Of a stretch of DNA of 64,000 nt, positions 24,469 to 33,908 are shown piece by piece. The stretch covers positions 1-64,000 of the forward strand of contig JAJPHB010000079.1 of NCBI GenBank assembly GCA_021325525.1, read 5' to 3'. This DNA comes from Alphaproteobacteria bacterium (GTDB taxonomy: Bacteria > Pseudomonadota > Alphaproteobacteria > ATCC43930 > CGMCC-115725). How positions within the stretch are numbered: position 1 is the first letter of the stretch; every line of letters begins with the position of its first letter. The translations under genes were made by a program, and so were the position numbers. The notes beneath the pieces were generated by a model, which was given only the letters and a program-made list of their open reading frames with translations, did no database searches and was not told the origin of the DNA.

Positions 24469-24585
24469 CCCCTCACCCAGCTCCGGATAAGCCCCCCGGG
24501 CTGTGACCCGGGGGGATGCCTCGCCAACCCTTCGCAGCCCTCTCCCCGCTTGCGACCGCTTGCGGGGAGAGGGAAGGGTGAGGGG
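24469..24585. repeat. Compound nested palindromic intergenic element (REP-like)
   Basis: Three inverted repeats are nested in 117 bp between convergent genes. The outer arms are CCCCTCACCC (24469-24478) and its complement (24576-24585). One inner hairpin has CCCCCCGGG (24492-24500) against CCCGGGGGG (24507-24515). Another has CCCTCTCCCCGC (24539-24550) against GCGGGGAGAGGG (24562-24573). It would form a branched structure in either transcript. It resembles repetitive extragenic palindromes of Alphaproteobacteria, though copy number in the genome is not visible here. Confidence 0.7.
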
Positions 24586-24607
24586 AACTCACCCTGATCG
24601 GAGCATC

Positions 24608-25225
24608 CTACCGCCGATGCGCGAGGGCGAGGCCGAAGCCGGCGCCGATGAGGAGCCCGCCGGTCAAGCGATTGCGCAGCCGCGCGCGCGTCGCGAGCAC
24701 GGCGCGGGCGCGGCCGGCGAGCAGCGCCCAGGCGCCGTCGAGGAGAATGGCGATCACGAGGAAGGTCGCCGCCAGGATCGCGATCTGCGCATCGACGCGG
24801 TCGTTCATGACGACGAATTGCGGGAAGAAGGCGCTGTAGAAGAGCAGCGTCTTCGGGTTGGTCAGCGAGACGAGGAGCCCGCGCGCGTAGATGGCGCGGA
24901 AGGATTTCGGCTGCGCCTCGGTGCGTGCGAGATCGACCGGCTTCGCCCGCCACGCCTTGATGCCGAGATAGAGAAGGTAGAGGACGCCGGCCCAGCGGAT
25001 CCATTCGAACCAGGCGGCGAGAACGCCGAGGACGGCGGTCATGCCGAGCGCCGTCAAAGCGAGCTGAACCAGCTGGGCGGAGCTCGTCCCCGCCACCGTG
25101 AGAAAGCCGTAGCGCGTGCCGTAGGCGACGCTGTTCGCGACGATGAGCGCGACATTGGGGCCGGGCATCAGGATGAGAATGCTGGTCGCGAGGATAAAGG
25201 CGAGATAGAGGTGAAGATCGATCAT
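24608..25225 (-). CDS. LysE family amino acid exporter
   Basis: This 205-residue transporter has about six membrane helices and the family signature near the N-terminus (ILILMPGPNVALIVANSVAY) plus SLTNPKTLLFYSAFFPQF. LysE/RhtB proteins export basic amino acids, homoserine/threonine or related compounds. No LysG-type regulator is adjacent. Specificity is unknown. It is divergent from pyrF. Confidence 0.88.
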   Translation of the reverse strand: MIDLHLYLAFILATSILILMPGPNVALIVANSVAYGTRYGFLTVAGTSSAQLVQLALTALGMTAVLGVLAAWFEWIRWAGVLYLLYLGIKAWRAKPVDLARTEAQPKSFRAIYARGLLVSLTNPKTLLFYSAFFPQFVVMNDRVDAQIAILAATFLVIAILLDGAWALLAGRARAVLATRARLRNRLTGGLLIGAGFGLALAHRR

Positions 25226-25353
25226 CCTGCCCTCCAGGCGCGCTGCCGGCGAGACTGCCGGAACGGCCGAAGAGGAGTAGCCCGCCCGGCCGCCGGTGTC
25301 GAGGCCGGCAGGAGGCCTTGCGGCCTGCGCCGCGCCCGCCTTATGGTCGCCGC

Positions 25354-26064
25354 ATGCGCCGGGACAACCCGATATACTGCGCCATCGACACGGCCGATCC
25401 CGAGGCGGCGCGCGCCCTCGCGGGCGCCGTCAGCCCCTTCGTCGGCGGCCTCAAGCTCGGGCTCGAATTCTGCACCGCGAACGGGCCGGCCGCGGCGCGG
25501 CGCGTCGCCGGCGAGGTGCCGCTCTTCCTCGATCTGAAGCTGCACGACATCCCGAACACGGTGGCGGGCGCGGTCCGCGCCGCGGCGGCGCTGGGGCCGG
25601 CGCTGCTGACGCTTCATTGCGCCGGCGGCAAGGCGATGATGGAGGCGGCGGCCGCCGCCGCGAAGGAGGCTGCTCCGCCGGGCGGCCGGCGGATGCAGCT
25701 TCTCGGCGTCACCGTGCTGACGAGCCTCGGCGACGATGATCTCGACGAGGTCGGCCAGCGCGGCCCGGCGCTCGACCAGGCGCGGCGCCTCGCGGCGCTG
25801 GCCCGGCGCGCCGGGCTCGACGGCATCGTTTGCTCGCCGCTCGAAGTGGCGGCGCTCCGCCGCGAATGCGGCCGCGATTTCCTCCTCGTCGTGCCCGGCA
25901 TCCGGCCAGCGTCGGCGCGCGGCGCCGACGACCAGAAGCGCGTCATGACGGCGCGCGAGGCGATCGCGGCTGGCGCCGACCATCTCGTCATCGGCCGCCC
26001 GATCACGGCGGCGCCGGACCCCGCCGCGGCGGCGCGGGCCATCGCGTCGGAGATCGGGCCGTGA
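25354..26064 (+). CDS. pyrF: Orotidine 5'-phosphate decarboxylase
   Basis: This enzyme converts OMP to UMP, the last step of de novo UMP synthesis. The 236-residue barrel has GGLKLGLEF, the catalytic Asp-Lys-x-x-Asp in FLDLKLHDIPNTV, VPGIRP and ADHLVIGRPIT. The ATG at 25354 is chosen; an in-frame TTG 12 codons upstream is possible because no clear Shine-Dalgarno sequence precedes the ATG. Its TGA overlaps the GTG of trpF (GTGA), a translational coupling. Confidence 0.94.
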   Translation: MRRDNPIYCAIDTADPEAARALAGAVSPFVGGLKLGLEFCTANGPAAARRVAGEVPLFLDLKLHDIPNTVAGAVRAAAALGPALLTLHCAGGKAMMEAAAAAAKEAAPPGGRRMQLLGVTVLTSLGDDDLDEVGQRGPALDQARRLAALARRAGLDGIVCSPLEVAALRRECGRDFLLVVPGIRPASARGADDQKRVMTAREAIAAGADHLVIGRPITAAPDPAAAARAIASEIGP

Positions 26065-26741
26065 GCGTCGCCGCCAAGATCTGCGGCCTCTCGAGCCCCG
26101 AGGGCGTGGCGGCAGCGGTCGCCGGCGGCGCCGCCTTCCTCGGCTTCGTCTTCTATCCGCCGAGCCCGCGCCATGTCGCGCCCGAGCGCGCCGCCGCCCT
26201 CGCCGCGGCGGCGCCGCCCGGCATCGCCCGCGTCGGGCTCTTCGTCGATGCTGATGACGACGCGATCGCGCGCACGCTTGCGGCGGCGCCGCTCGACATG
26301 CTGCAGCTTCACGGCAAGGAGAGCCCGGAGCGGGTGGCGGCAGTCCGGGCGAAATTCGGCCGGCAAGTCATGAAAGCGGTGCCGATCGCCGAGGCCGCCG
26401 ATGTCGCCGCGGCCGCGCCCTATCTCGAAACCGCCGACTGGCTCCTCTTCGATGCGCGCCCGCCGCGCCGGAGGGACGCGCTGCCCGGCGGCAACGGTCT
26501 CGCCTTCGACTGGCGCCTCATAGCGGGGCGGCACTGGCCGAAGCCGTGGATGCTGTCGGGCGGCCTCACCGCCCAGAACCTCGCCGAGGCCGTGCGCCTC
26601 GCCGGCGCGCCGGCGGTCGATGTCTCCTCCGGCGTCGAGAGCGCGCCCGGAGTCAAGGACCCGGCGCTGATCGCCGCCTTCCTCGGCGTCGCCGCAAGCC
26701 TCGGCGGGACGGCTGGGGCTAGGGCGCGCTCCAGGCCTTGA
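26061..26741 (+). CDS. trpF: Phosphoribosylanthranilate isomerase
   Basis: This enzyme catalyses the Amadori rearrangement of phosphoribosylanthranilate to CdRP, the third step of tryptophan synthesis. The 226-residue barrel begins VSVAAKICGLSSPEG with the catalytic cysteine, followed by FLGFVFYPPSPRHV, LQLHGKESPERV, FDARPP, LSGGLTAQNLAEAV and VDVSSGVESAPGVKD. It has a GTG start in overlap with pyrF. Its last 23 bases overlap the 3' end of the opposite-strand cytochrome c gene. trpB and trpA lie 1 kb downstream. Confidence 0.93.
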   Translation: MSVAAKICGLSSPEGVAAAVAGGAAFLGFVFYPPSPRHVAPERAAALAAAAPPGIARVGLFVDADDDAIARTLAAAPLDMLQLHGKESPERVAAVRAKFGRQVMKAVPIAEAADVAAAAPYLETADWLLFDARPPRRRDALPGGNGLAFDWRLIAGRHWPKPWMLSGGLTAQNLAEAVRLAGAPAVDVSSGVESAPGVKDPALIAAFLGVAASLGGTAGARARSRP

Positions 26742-27225
26742 AATCCTCGTCCGAAACCGTCGGCAGCTTCTTCAGGAAGGCGACGATCGTCCAGATCTCG
26801 CGATCGGAGGCGCCGAGGGGACCGAAGCTCGGCATGCCCGTCATGTTGATGCCGTTCTTGATGACCCAGAAGAGCTCGCGCGGCTGGAGCTGGCCGACCA
26901 CCTTCTTGAGGTCCGGCGGGTCGGGATGCAGCCCCTCGGAGAATTTCTCCCATTTGACGCCGGGGCCGCCATGGCAGGCAACGCAGCCGCGCGTCGCGAA
27001 GGCCCGCGCTCCCGCCTTCACCATGGCGGGATCCTCGAGCGACAGCGGCGGCGTCTCGACCGCATGGCGGTCGATCGAGGCCTGGCGGATGCGAATCAGG
27101 GCCGCGGCGACGGCGTCCGGCTCGGCCGCGGTCCCGGCAACGCTGTAGAAGCCGCCGAAGAAGAACACCGCGCCCGCCGCGGCGGCGAGTATCGCGAGGA
27201 TTCCGATCAGCGCCAGAATTCGCAT
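26719..27225 (-). CDS. Membrane-anchored monohaem cytochrome c
   Basis: This 168-residue protein has an uncleaved-signal-like N-terminal helix (MRILALIGILAILAAAAGAV). The haem-binding CVACH lies at 81-85, with a likely distal ligand Met131 in INMTGMPSFGP. Cytochromes of this form serve as small periplasmic electron carriers or subunits of dehydrogenases; the partner is not evident. It lies antisense between trpF and trpB, downstream of and overlapping an AbrB-type gene by 19 bases. Confidence 0.87.
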   Translation of the reverse strand: MRILALIGILAILAAAAGAVFFFGGFYSVAGTAAEPDAVAAALIRIRQASIDRHAVETPPLSLEDPAMVKAGARAFATRGCVACHGGPGVKWEKFSEGLHPDPPDLKKVVGQLQPRELFWVIKNGINMTGMPSFGPLGASDREIWTIVAFLKKLPTVSDEDFKAWSAP

Positions 27226-27587
27226 CGGTCCGCCCCTCGAAAGGTCGCCTCTTCGGATAGCTTCGCCCAATCCCGGCGCCTTCCGCAAGGAGGAGGCGAT
27301 CCTGGTGCTGGCCGCGCTGCCGCGCCGGCCGCCCGGCATGCGGAAAGGGCAGCTTCACGGTATTCCAAGCCTCGAAGCTTGTCATAGGCTCGCCGATCAT
27401 TGTCGGAAGCCCATTCGCCGAAGGTCGTAAACGGATCCTCGACCGCGGCCGCCGGGGCTTTCGTCAAGATCACCCGATCGCCCTCGATCGCGTAGGCGAT
27501 CTCGTCGCCCGGATTGAGGCGCAGCGCCGCGCGGACGGGCTGCGGGATCGTCGTCCGCCCGTTGCTCGTGATGCGGCTCGTGATCAT
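27207..27587 (-). CDS. AbrB/SpoVT-type DNA-binding protein (orphan antitoxin-like)
   Basis: The 126-residue ORF has an N-terminal swapped-hairpin AbrB domain (ITSRITSNGRTTIPQPVRAA then GDEIAYAIEGDRVIL). An acidic segment ending DNDRRAYDKL follows, where type II antitoxins of this group usually stop. After that come about 50 residues of low-complexity Arg/Ala/Pro sequence that run into the cytochrome gene, probably the result of a lost stop codon. No MazF/PemK-type toxin follows. It is likely a transcription factor or a relic of a toxin-antitoxin pair. Confidence 0.75.
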   Translation of the reverse strand: MITSRITSNGRTTIPQPVRAALRLNPGDEIAYAIEGDRVILTKAPAAAVEDPFTTFGEWASDNDRRAYDKLRGLEYREAALSACRAAGAAARPAPGSPPPCGRRRDWAKLSEEATFRGADRCEFWR

Positions 27588-27736
27588 GGCGCCTACTCGA
27601 AGGGTGAGCGGACCGAGATGCAAGCAAATTCCTGACAGATTTTAATAGCGCCTCTCGTGTGTCATCCTGGCATTGCCGCAATTTCCGGGGTCCACGGCGG
27701 CGCCGGCCATGTTAGGTTCCCGGCACATTCACCCTT
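27588..27736. promoter_or_regulatory. Divergent region between abrB-type gene and trpB
   Basis: About 150 bp holds the 5' regions of two divergent genes. I see no trp leader peptide with consecutive Trp codons and no clear T-box or attenuator structure. The AbrB-type protein could bind here and affect both sides (speculative). Confidence 0.35.
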
Positions 27737-28960
27737 ATGCTTCGACCGATGCAGAGACCCAATACCTATCGCGGCGGACCCGACGAGCGCGGCCATTTCG
27801 GCCTCTTCGGCGTGCGCTTCGTCGCCGAGACCTTGATGCCGCTCATCCTCGCGGTCGAGCGCGCCTGGGAGGCGGCGAAGAAGGACCCGTCCTTCGCCTC
27901 CGAGCTCGCCTACTACCTCGAGCATTATGCCGGGCGGCCGAGCCCGCTGTTTTTCGCCGAGCGGCTGACGCGGCACTGGGGCGGCGCCAAGATCTACATG
28001 AAGCGCGAGGAGCTGAACCACACCGGCTCGCACAAGATCAACAACACGCTGGGTCAGATCCTGCTCGCCCGCCGCATGGGCAAGCGCCGCATCATCGCCG
28101 AGACTGGGGCGGGGCAGCACGGCGTCGCGACGGCGACGGTCTGCGCGCTCTTCAACCTGCCCTGCGTCGTCTATATGGGCACGACCGATATCGAGCGGCA
28201 GAAGCCCAATGTCTTCCGCATGCGGCTCCTCGGCGCCGAGGTGGTGCCGGTGAGCTCGGGAACGGGGACCCTCAAAGACGCGATGAACGAGGCGCTCCGC
28301 GACTGGGTCGCCAATGTCGAGGACACCTTCTACATCATCGGCACGGCGGCGGGCCCGCACCCCTACCCCGCCATGGTCCGCGACTTCCAATCGGTCATCG
28401 GCCGCGAGCTGCGCGAGCAGATGCGCCGCGCCGAAGGGCGCCTTCCCGACACGCTCGTCGCCTGCATCGGCGGCGGCTCCAACGCGATCGGGCTCTTCCA
28501 CCCTTTCCTCGACGACGCGTCGGTCCGCATGATCGGCGTCGAGGCGGGCGGCCTCGGCATCGCCACCGGGAAGCACGCGGCATCCTTGACGGGCGGCGTG
28601 CCGGGCGTCCTCCACGGCAACCGCACCTACCTCCTCCAGAACGAGGACGGTCAGATCACCGACGCGCATTCGATCTCGGCGGGGCTCGACTATCCCGGGA
28701 TTGGTCCCGAGCATGCCTGGCTGCGCGAGCAGGGCCGCGTCGATTACGTCGCCATCACCGACGAGGAGGCGCTGGCGGCCTTCCAGCTTTGCTCCAGGCT
28801 CGAAGGCATCATCCCGGCGCTGGAGCCGGCGCATGCCCTCGCGCATGTCGCCAAGATCGCGCCCGGCCTGCCCAAGGACCACCTCCTCGTCGTCAATCTC
28901 TGCGGCCGCGGCGACAAGGACATCTTCGCCGTCGCCGAGCGGCTGGGGACGCGGCTGTGA
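27737..28960 (+). CDS. trpB: Tryptophan synthase beta chain
   Basis: This enzyme condenses indole and serine to tryptophan within the alpha2-beta2 complex. The 407-residue product contains [20 protein letters not shown], the PLP lysine in [36 protein letters not shown], and the phosphate-binding [15 protein letters not shown]. An in-frame ATG at 27752 ([10 protein letters not shown]) matches the family N-terminus as well as the first ATG does. The stop overlaps the trpA start (GTGA at 28957-28960). Confidence 0.96.
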   Translation: MLRPMQRPNTYRGGPDERGHFGLFGVRFVAETLMPLILAVERAWEAAKKDPSFASELAYYLEHYAGRPSPLFFAERLTRHWGGAKIYMKREELNHTGSHKINNTLGQILLARRMGKRRIIAETGAGQHGVATATVCALFNLPCVVYMGTTDIERQKPNVFRMRLLGAEVVPVSSGTGTLKDAMNEALRDWVANVEDTFYIIGTAAGPHPYPAMVRDFQSVIGRELREQMRRAEGRLPDTLVACIGGGSNAIGLFHPFLDDASVRMIGVEAGGLGIATGKHAASLTGGVPGVLHGNRTYLLQNEDGQITDAHSISAGLDYPGIGPEHAWLREQGRVDYVAITDEEALAAFQLCSRLEGIIPALEPAHALAHVAKIAPGLPKDHLLVVNLCGRGDKDIFAVAERLGTRL

Positions 28961-29802
28961 GCCGCCGCATCGAGGCGCGCTTCGCCGCGCTCCGCGCCGA
29001 GGGCCGGGCGGGCCTCGTCGCCTTTCTGATGGCCGGCGATCCCGATGGCGCGACCTCGGCGCGGCTCATCGCCGGCCTGCCCGCGGCGGGCGCCGACCTT
29101 ATCGAGATCGGCATGCCCTTCTCCGATCCCATGGCCGACGGGCCGGCGATCCAGGCGGCGGGACAACGCGCGCTCAAATCCGGCATGACGCTGCAAGGCA
29201 CGCTCGACATCGTGCGGCGCTTTCGTACCGCCGACGCGACGACCCCCGTGGTCCTCATGGGCTATTACAACCCCGTCTACCGCCGCGGCGGGGAGCGCTT
29301 CGTCGCGGAGGCCGCGGCGGCCGGGGTCGACGGCCTCATCATCGTCGATCTGCCGCCCGAGGAGGCGGACGAGCTGCTGCCCTTTGCCGAGACGGCGGGC
29401 CTCGCCGTCATCCGCCTCACCGCGCCCACGACGGACGAGGCGCGGCTGCCGGCGGTCCTCGCGCGTTCGAGCGGCTTCGTCTACCACGTGGCGATCGCCG
29501 GCATCACCGGCACGAAATCGGCGGCGACGGCGAGCATCGCCGAGGCGCTGGCCCGCCTCCGCCGCCACACGCGACTCCCCGTCGCCGTCGGCTTCGGCAT
29601 CAAGACGCCGGAGCAGGCGGCCGAGGTGGCGCGCCTTGCCGATGCCGCCGTCGTCGGCTCCGCCCTCGTCCAGCGCATCGCGGGCAACCTCGACGCCGCG
29701 GGCCGCCCCCTGCCGGATCTCGAAGGCGCCGTGCTCGCCGAGGTGCGGGCGCTCGCGGCGGGCATTCGCGCCGCGCGCCGCACGGAACGGGCGGCGCCAT
29801 GA
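28957..29802 (+). CDS. trpA: Tryptophan synthase alpha chain
   Basis: This enzyme cleaves indole-glycerol phosphate to indole and glyceraldehyde-3-phosphate. The 281-residue barrel has [16 protein letters not shown] with the catalytic Glu, [13 protein letters not shown] with the catalytic Asp, [14 protein letters not shown] and [15 protein letters not shown]. The GTG start overlaps the trpB stop, and its own stop overlaps the accD ATG. The trpB-trpA-accD chain is therefore fully translationally coupled. Confidence 0.96.
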   Translation: MSRRIEARFAALRAEGRAGLVAFLMAGDPDGATSARLIAGLPAAGADLIEIGMPFSDPMADGPAIQAAGQRALKSGMTLQGTLDIVRRFRTADATTPVVLMGYYNPVYRRGGERFVAEAAAAGVDGLIIVDLPPEEADELLPFAETAGLAVIRLTAPTTDEARLPAVLARSSGFVYHVAIAGITGTKSAATASIAEALARLRRHTRLPVAVGFGIKTPEQAAEVARLADAAVVGSALVQRIAGNLDAAGRPLPDLEGAVLAEVRALAAGIRAARRTERAAP

Positions 29803-30719
29803 GCTGGCTCACCAACTTCGTCCTGCCGAAGATTCGCGCCGTCGTCGCGAAGAAGGAGGTCCCCGACAATCTCTGGGACAAATGCCCGCATTGCGGACAG
29901 ATGCTGTTCCATCGCGAGCTCGAAGCCAATCTCTATGTCTGCCATGCCTGCGGCCATCATCTGCGCCTCTCGCCGCAGCGACGGCTCGCGATGCTCTTCG
30001 ACGACGGCGCCTTCACCCGCATCGAGCTGCCGAAGACGCCGGCCGACCCGCTGAAGTTCCGCGACCGCAAGCGCTATGCCGAGCGCCTCAAAGAGGCGCA
30101 GGCGAAGAACGGCGGCAACGGCGATGCGATCTGGGTGGCGCATGGCCAGATCGGCGGCATCGCCGCCGTCGTCGCCGCCTTCGATTTCGGCTTCATGGGC
30201 GGCTCCATGGGAATCGCGGTCGGCGAGGGGCTGCTCGCAGCGGCGCGGCTTGCCGTGCTGCAGGAGGCGCCGCTCATCGTCGTGCCGGCTTCGGGCGGCG
30301 CGCGCATGCAGGAAGGCATCCTCTCGCTCATCCAGATGCCGCGGACCGTTCTTGCCGTCGAGGAAGTGAAGGCGGCGGGCCTGCCCTATATCGTCATCCT
30401 CACCGATCCGACGACAGGCGGCGTCTCCGCCTCCTTCGCCATGCTGGGCGACATCACCATCGCCGAGCCCGGCGCCGTGATCGGCTTTGCCGGCGCGCGC
30501 GTCATCGAGGAGACGATCCGCGAGAAGCTGCCGGACGGGTTCCAGCGCGCCGAGTACCTCTTGGAGCACGGCATGGTCGACCTCGTGGTCAGGCGCGCGG
30601 AGCTGCGGCAGACGCTCGCCCGCCTCATCGCGTTCTTGCGCCAGAAGACGCCGCCCGCCGAAATCGTGCCGCTGCCCGGGCGCGGCGAAGCCGACGCCGC
30701 CGCCGCGCCCGCCGACTGA
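29799..30719 (+). CDS. accD: Acetyl-CoA carboxylase carboxyltransferase subunit beta
   Basis: This is the beta subunit of the carboxyltransferase that makes malonyl-CoA for fatty acid synthesis. The 306-residue product has the N-terminal zinc ribbon (CPHCGQ...CHACGHH), then the crotonase-fold [35 protein letters not shown] and [18 protein letters not shown]. The ATG overlaps the trpA stop (ATGA). The trpA-accD linkage is common in Alphaproteobacteria, where folC usually follows. Here it is followed by a broken opposite-strand gene. Confidence 0.96.
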   Translation: MSWLTNFVLPKIRAVVAKKEVPDNLWDKCPHCGQMLFHRELEANLYVCHACGHHLRLSPQRRLAMLFDDGAFTRIELPKTPADPLKFRDRKRYAERLKEAQAKNGGNGDAIWVAHGQIGGIAAVVAAFDFGFMGGSMGIAVGEGLLAAARLAVLQEAPLIVVPASGGARMQEGILSLIQMPRTVLAVEEVKAAGLPYIVILTDPTTGGVSASFAMLGDITIAEPGAVIGFAGARVIEETIREKLPDGFQRAEYLLEHGMVDLVVRRAELRQTLARLIAFLRQKTPPAEIVPLPGRGEADAAAAPAD

Positions 30720-30751
30720 GCAACGGCGCCCGCCCGGGCTTTCCGCTCAGA

Positions 30752-31223
30752 TCAGATCGGCTTGCCGTCGAGCGTATAGAAGACGGTGAGGCAGAGCAGC
30801 GTGTCGACCTCGAGCCGTCGGCCGCGAGCGGCAGAAAGAGGCGCTCCAGCTCCAACATCTCGGTGGTGTGCTTCATTGTCGGCGAGCCGCGGAACCAGAC
30901 GGGCTGCCGCTCGGCGATGACGAAACGGAAATCCTGATAGGCCGGGCCGTCCTCGCCCGTGAACTGATCGATAAATCGCCGACCTTGGCCGGAATGCCGA
31001 GCGGCCGCATCGCCTCGCCGATGAGGCGGACGCGAAACCTGGGCGGCGCCCCGACGACATCGAGCATCCAGATATTCTCGAGCAATCGCGGAATATGCGT
31101 CGGATCGATGTCCTTGCGGCCGGGCAAGGCGTCGCGCCGCGCCCTCGCCTTCAACCAATAGTCGTAGAGCGCGCGATTCTTGTTATGCGCGTTCGCGGGC
31201 GGCGCGATGATCTTCCCAGCCAC
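30752..31223 (-). pseudogene. PAS_5-type domain protein, two frameshifts
   Basis: Three successive frames carry one continuous PAS_5-like protein of about 155 residues. Frame one starts at GTG 31223 (NRALYDYWLKARARRD, IPRLLENIWMLDVV, FRVRLIGEAMRP). Frame two continues near 30980 (RFIDQFTGEDGPAYQDFRFV, RQPVWFRGSP, MLELERLFLPLAADG). Frame three continues near 30830 (RRLEVDTLLCLTVFYTLDGK) to the stop at 30752. Two indels are needed to join them. Either this is a recent pseudogene or the assembly has two errors here. Intact homologues are sensory or regulatory PAS proteins of unknown ligand. Confidence 0.8.
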
Positions 31224-31332
31224 GTCCGGCCGATAAGAAAGTCGAAATCGGCGCTCCCCGGCGCCTCGGCCCGCGACACCGTCCTCTCCCCGGCGCTGCG
31301 GCGCGGGAGCCTGGAGCGAAAGCCGCGGCCGG

Positions 31333-31653
31333 CTACAGCACGGACTCCACCCAGTCGTGCAGCTTGCTCTTCGTCGTGGCGCCGATCTTCTGCGCCGCGA
31401 CTTGGCCGTTCTTGAACAGGATCAGCGTCGGAATGCCGCGCACATTGTATTTTGTGGGGGTCTGCGGATTCTCGTCGATATTGATCTTGGCGATGGTGAC
31501 GCGGCCGCTCATCTCGTCGGCGAGCTCCTCGAGGGCGGGGGCGATCGCCTTGCAAGGTCCGCACCATTCCGCCCAGAAATCCACCAGTACCGGACCCGAC
31601 GCGCTCAACACTTCGGACTCGAACGAGCTGTCGGTGACCTGTCTCGGCTTCAT
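31333..31653 (-). CDS. trxA: Thioredoxin
   Basis: This 106-residue classical thioredoxin has the active site [13 protein letters not shown], the cis-proline loop [14 protein letters not shown], and the buried Asp (VLVDFWAEW). It is the general dithiol reductant for ribonucleotide reductase, PAPS reductase and protein disulfides. A Shine-Dalgarno sequence (TTAGGAGAGGC on the minus strand) precedes the ATG. It lies 110 bp downstream of the PAS_5 relic's start, on the same strand. Confidence 0.96.
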   Translation of the reverse strand: MKPRQVTDSSFESEVLSASGPVLVDFWAEWCGPCKAIAPALEELADEMSGRVTIAKINIDENPQTPTKYNVRGIPTLILFKNGQVAAQKIGATTKSKLHDWVESVL

Positions 31654-31841
31654 TTGCCTCTCCTAACGGGGGATCACGGTGCACCTCTGGCGCCGCCCTT
31701 CGGCCGATCGCGAGGTTGCGCCAGAGATTAGGGGCGTGGTTAAAGCGGCGTCAAGATGATGACCCGGGAAAGGCGCATCGTAGAATGTCTTAACACGCCA
31801 AGATTGTACAACGTCGGCGCGCAATCGCGCGGCCCGCTCCC

Positions 31842-33206
31842 TCAGCTTCCGGCCTGTTTTGCGAGGACGGCAAGGCTGGGCGCCGCCATCTCCAGCTCCT
31901 CGGCTTCGCCGTCGATGAGCGCGCTTTCGCTGCTCATCACCTGATAGGCCGGGAGATTGCCGGGGAGCGGCTTGTTCGGCTGCACACCGAGCTGGGCGAG
32001 CCGCCGCGCCTTCGGCAGCAAATTACCATTGACCGACCGCGTCAGCTTCTCGAAGCCTTCCGCGGCCGCCTTGATGCCGCGACCGACGCCGAGCGCATGG
32101 CCCAGCACGGTGACGAAGGAATTGAGCAGCGCCTGCGTGGTCTCGACGATCCGCTCGCGGTTCTCGATCTGGCGGCCGAGGCTGATCTCGGTGGAGGCGA
32201 AGCTCAGAATGCAGGCGAGCCCGGCCGGGCCTGCCGGGATGATCCGGAGGTCGGCGGCGCGCTGCTGGAAGCCCGGATCGCTGCGGTTCAGCGCCTCGAC
32301 CATGCTCTCCGTCGGCAGATACATGACACTGAAGACCCGCCCGATCTCGCCGGGAAAGCCGGCGCGGCGATAGCTCTCCACGACCGCGTTCCGGTAATCC
32401 TTCTGGGCCAGCGCCTTCAAATGCTGGTTCATCGTCCGCGCGAGGTTCTGGTTCGCCGCTTCCGCGGCCTCGGCGTCCTCGAGCTCGGCCGCCTTCATCA
32501 GGAATTGCGAGGCCTTCGCGTCGATGACGAGGACGTTGTTGCCGGGCAGGAAGACGACGGCGTCGGGGCGGAGGCGCTGCCCGGTCTCGGCATCCGCCGT
32601 CGTGAATTGCAGCTTGAAGTCCTTGCCCTCTTCGAGGCCGAAGGATTTGAGCGTGTTGGCGAGGATGATCTCGGCGAATTGCCCGGCCCCGCTCGGGTTG
32701 GAGAGCGCGCGCAGCACCGTCTCGACGCGCTCGCCATCCTCGGCGACGCGGCCCTGCAGCCGGGAGACCTCCTTCGCGATCTCCTCGACCTGCTTGACGA
32801 GCGCCTCCGACGCCTTGCGGACCTGCTCCTCGCCCTGCTGCTGCGCCGCCGCGCTCTCGCGCTTGTGGTCCTCGAGCAGCTTCGAGGAGAGCTCCTGACC
32901 GGTGCGCAGCACGGCGGCGCTGGTGGCCGTGAGGAATTCCTGCTTCAGTCGCTCGAATTCGGCGAGGCGCGTCTCGGCATCGCCGATCCGCTGGCGCGCC
33001 GCCGCCAGCGCCTCGCCGGCCTCGCGCTCGGCCTTGCGCGCCGCGTCGCGCTCGTCCGTCAGCGCCGCGATGAGGCGCTGCGCCTCGGCCAGGCGCGTCT
33101 CGGCCGCGACGCGCGCCGCCGTCCCCTGCGCCCGCGCCAGCAGCGCCGTAACGACAACCGCGGCGAGCGCGAGCAGCGCCGCTCCCCCGAAGACCCAAGG
33201 TTCCAT
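31842..33206 (-). CDS. rmuC: DNA recombination protein RmuC
   Basis: This 454-residue protein has an N-terminal membrane helix (WVFGGAALLALAAVVVTALL), a long coiled coil (about residues 30-165, Ala/Glu/Arg-rich), and a C-terminal PD-(D/E)XK nuclease-like core. That core contains SNPSGAGQFAEIILANTL, RPDAVVFLPGNNVLVIDAKA and MYLPTESMVEALNR. RmuC limits inversions at short inverted repeats. The start is MEPWVFGG. It is divergent from def, which is a common arrangement with fmt-def clusters in Alphaproteobacteria. Confidence 0.93.
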   Translation of the reverse strand: MEPWVFGGAALLALAAVVVTALLARAQGTAARVAAETRLAEAQRLIAALTDERDAARKAEREAGEALAAARQRIGDAETRLAEFERLKQEFLTATSAAVLRTGQELSSKLLEDHKRESAAAQQQGEEQVRKASEALVKQVEEIAKEVSRLQGRVAEDGERVETVLRALSNPSGAGQFAEIILANTLKSFGLEEGKDFKLQFTTADAETGQRLRPDAVVFLPGNNVLVIDAKASQFLMKAAELEDAEAAEAANQNLARTMNQHLKALAQKDYRNAVVESYRRAGFPGEIGRVFSVMYLPTESMVEALNRSDPGFQQRAADLRIIPAGPAGLACILSFASTEISLGRQIENRERIVETTQALLNSFVTVLGHALGVGRGIKAAAEGFEKLTRSVNGNLLPKARRLAQLGVQPNKPLPGNLPAYQVMSSESALIDGEAEELEMAAPSLAVLAKQAGS

Positions 33207-33358
33207 GCCCGCCCCTCCTGCGCCGCATCTTACCAGCACGAAACCGGAACGAAAACGGGATTGCGCCGCCGCGGCCGTAACCCGATGTCGGCTTGACGGC
33301 TTGCCGGCGACCGCATACCTAACAGTCCCAGCCCCTCCCAGATTAAGACGATTCCAGA

Positions 33359-33880
33359 ATGGCCCTCCTCCCCGTCCTCGTCGCGCCGGATCCGCGGCTC
33401 AAAATCAAGGCCAAGCCGGTGCCGCAGGTCGATGACACGGTGCGGCGGCTCATGGACGACATGCTGGAGACGATGTACGAGGCGCCGGGCATCGGCCTCG
33501 CCGCGCCGCAAGTCGGCCGGCCAGTGCGCGTCATCGTCGTCGACGTGGCGCGCGAAGGCGAGGCGCCGCAGCCGCTCCGCCTCGTCAACCCCGAGATCCT
33601 CTGGCGCTCGGAGGAACTCGCGACCTACAACGAGGGATGCCTGTCGCTGCCCGAGCACTATGCCGATGTGACGCGCCCGGCGGAAATCCGCCTGCGCTGC
33701 CTGGACGAGAGGAACGAGACGCGCGAGATGGAGGCGAAGGGGCTGCTCGCCACCGTCCTCCAGCACGAGATGGATCACCTCGACGGCGTGCTCTTCGTCG
33801 ACCACATCTCGCCGCTGAAGCGCAACATCATCCTGCGCAAGCTGGCCAAGGCGAAGCGCCTCAACGCCGAGGCCGTCTGA
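33359..33880 (+). CDS. def: Peptide deformylase
   Basis: This enzyme removes the N-formyl group from nascent peptides. The 173-residue product has motif 1 [11 protein letters not shown], motif 2 [14 protein letters not shown] with the metal cysteine, and motif 3 [15 protein letters not shown] with the HExxH-type histidines and catalytic Glu. It is first in a def-fmt-truA operon. Confidence 0.96.
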   Translation: MALLPVLVAPDPRLKIKAKPVPQVDDTVRRLMDDMLETMYEAPGIGLAAPQVGRPVRVIVVDVAREGEAPQPLRLVNPEILWRSEELATYNEGCLSLPEHYADVTRPAEIRLRCLDERNETREMEAKGLLATVLQHEMDHLDGVLFVDHISPLKRNIILRKLAKAKRLNAEAV

Positions 33881-33908
33881 CCCGCCCGCCCTCGCGCGGG
33901 AGGCAGAG

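Noticed and set aside
27207-27587. A complete toxin-antitoxin module
   Set aside because: Only the AbrB-type antitoxin-like protein is present; the following gene is a cytochrome c, not a MazF/PemK toxin.
27588-27736. A trp leader/attenuator before trpB
   Set aside because: I see no short leader ORF with adjacent Trp codons and no alternative terminator hairpins.
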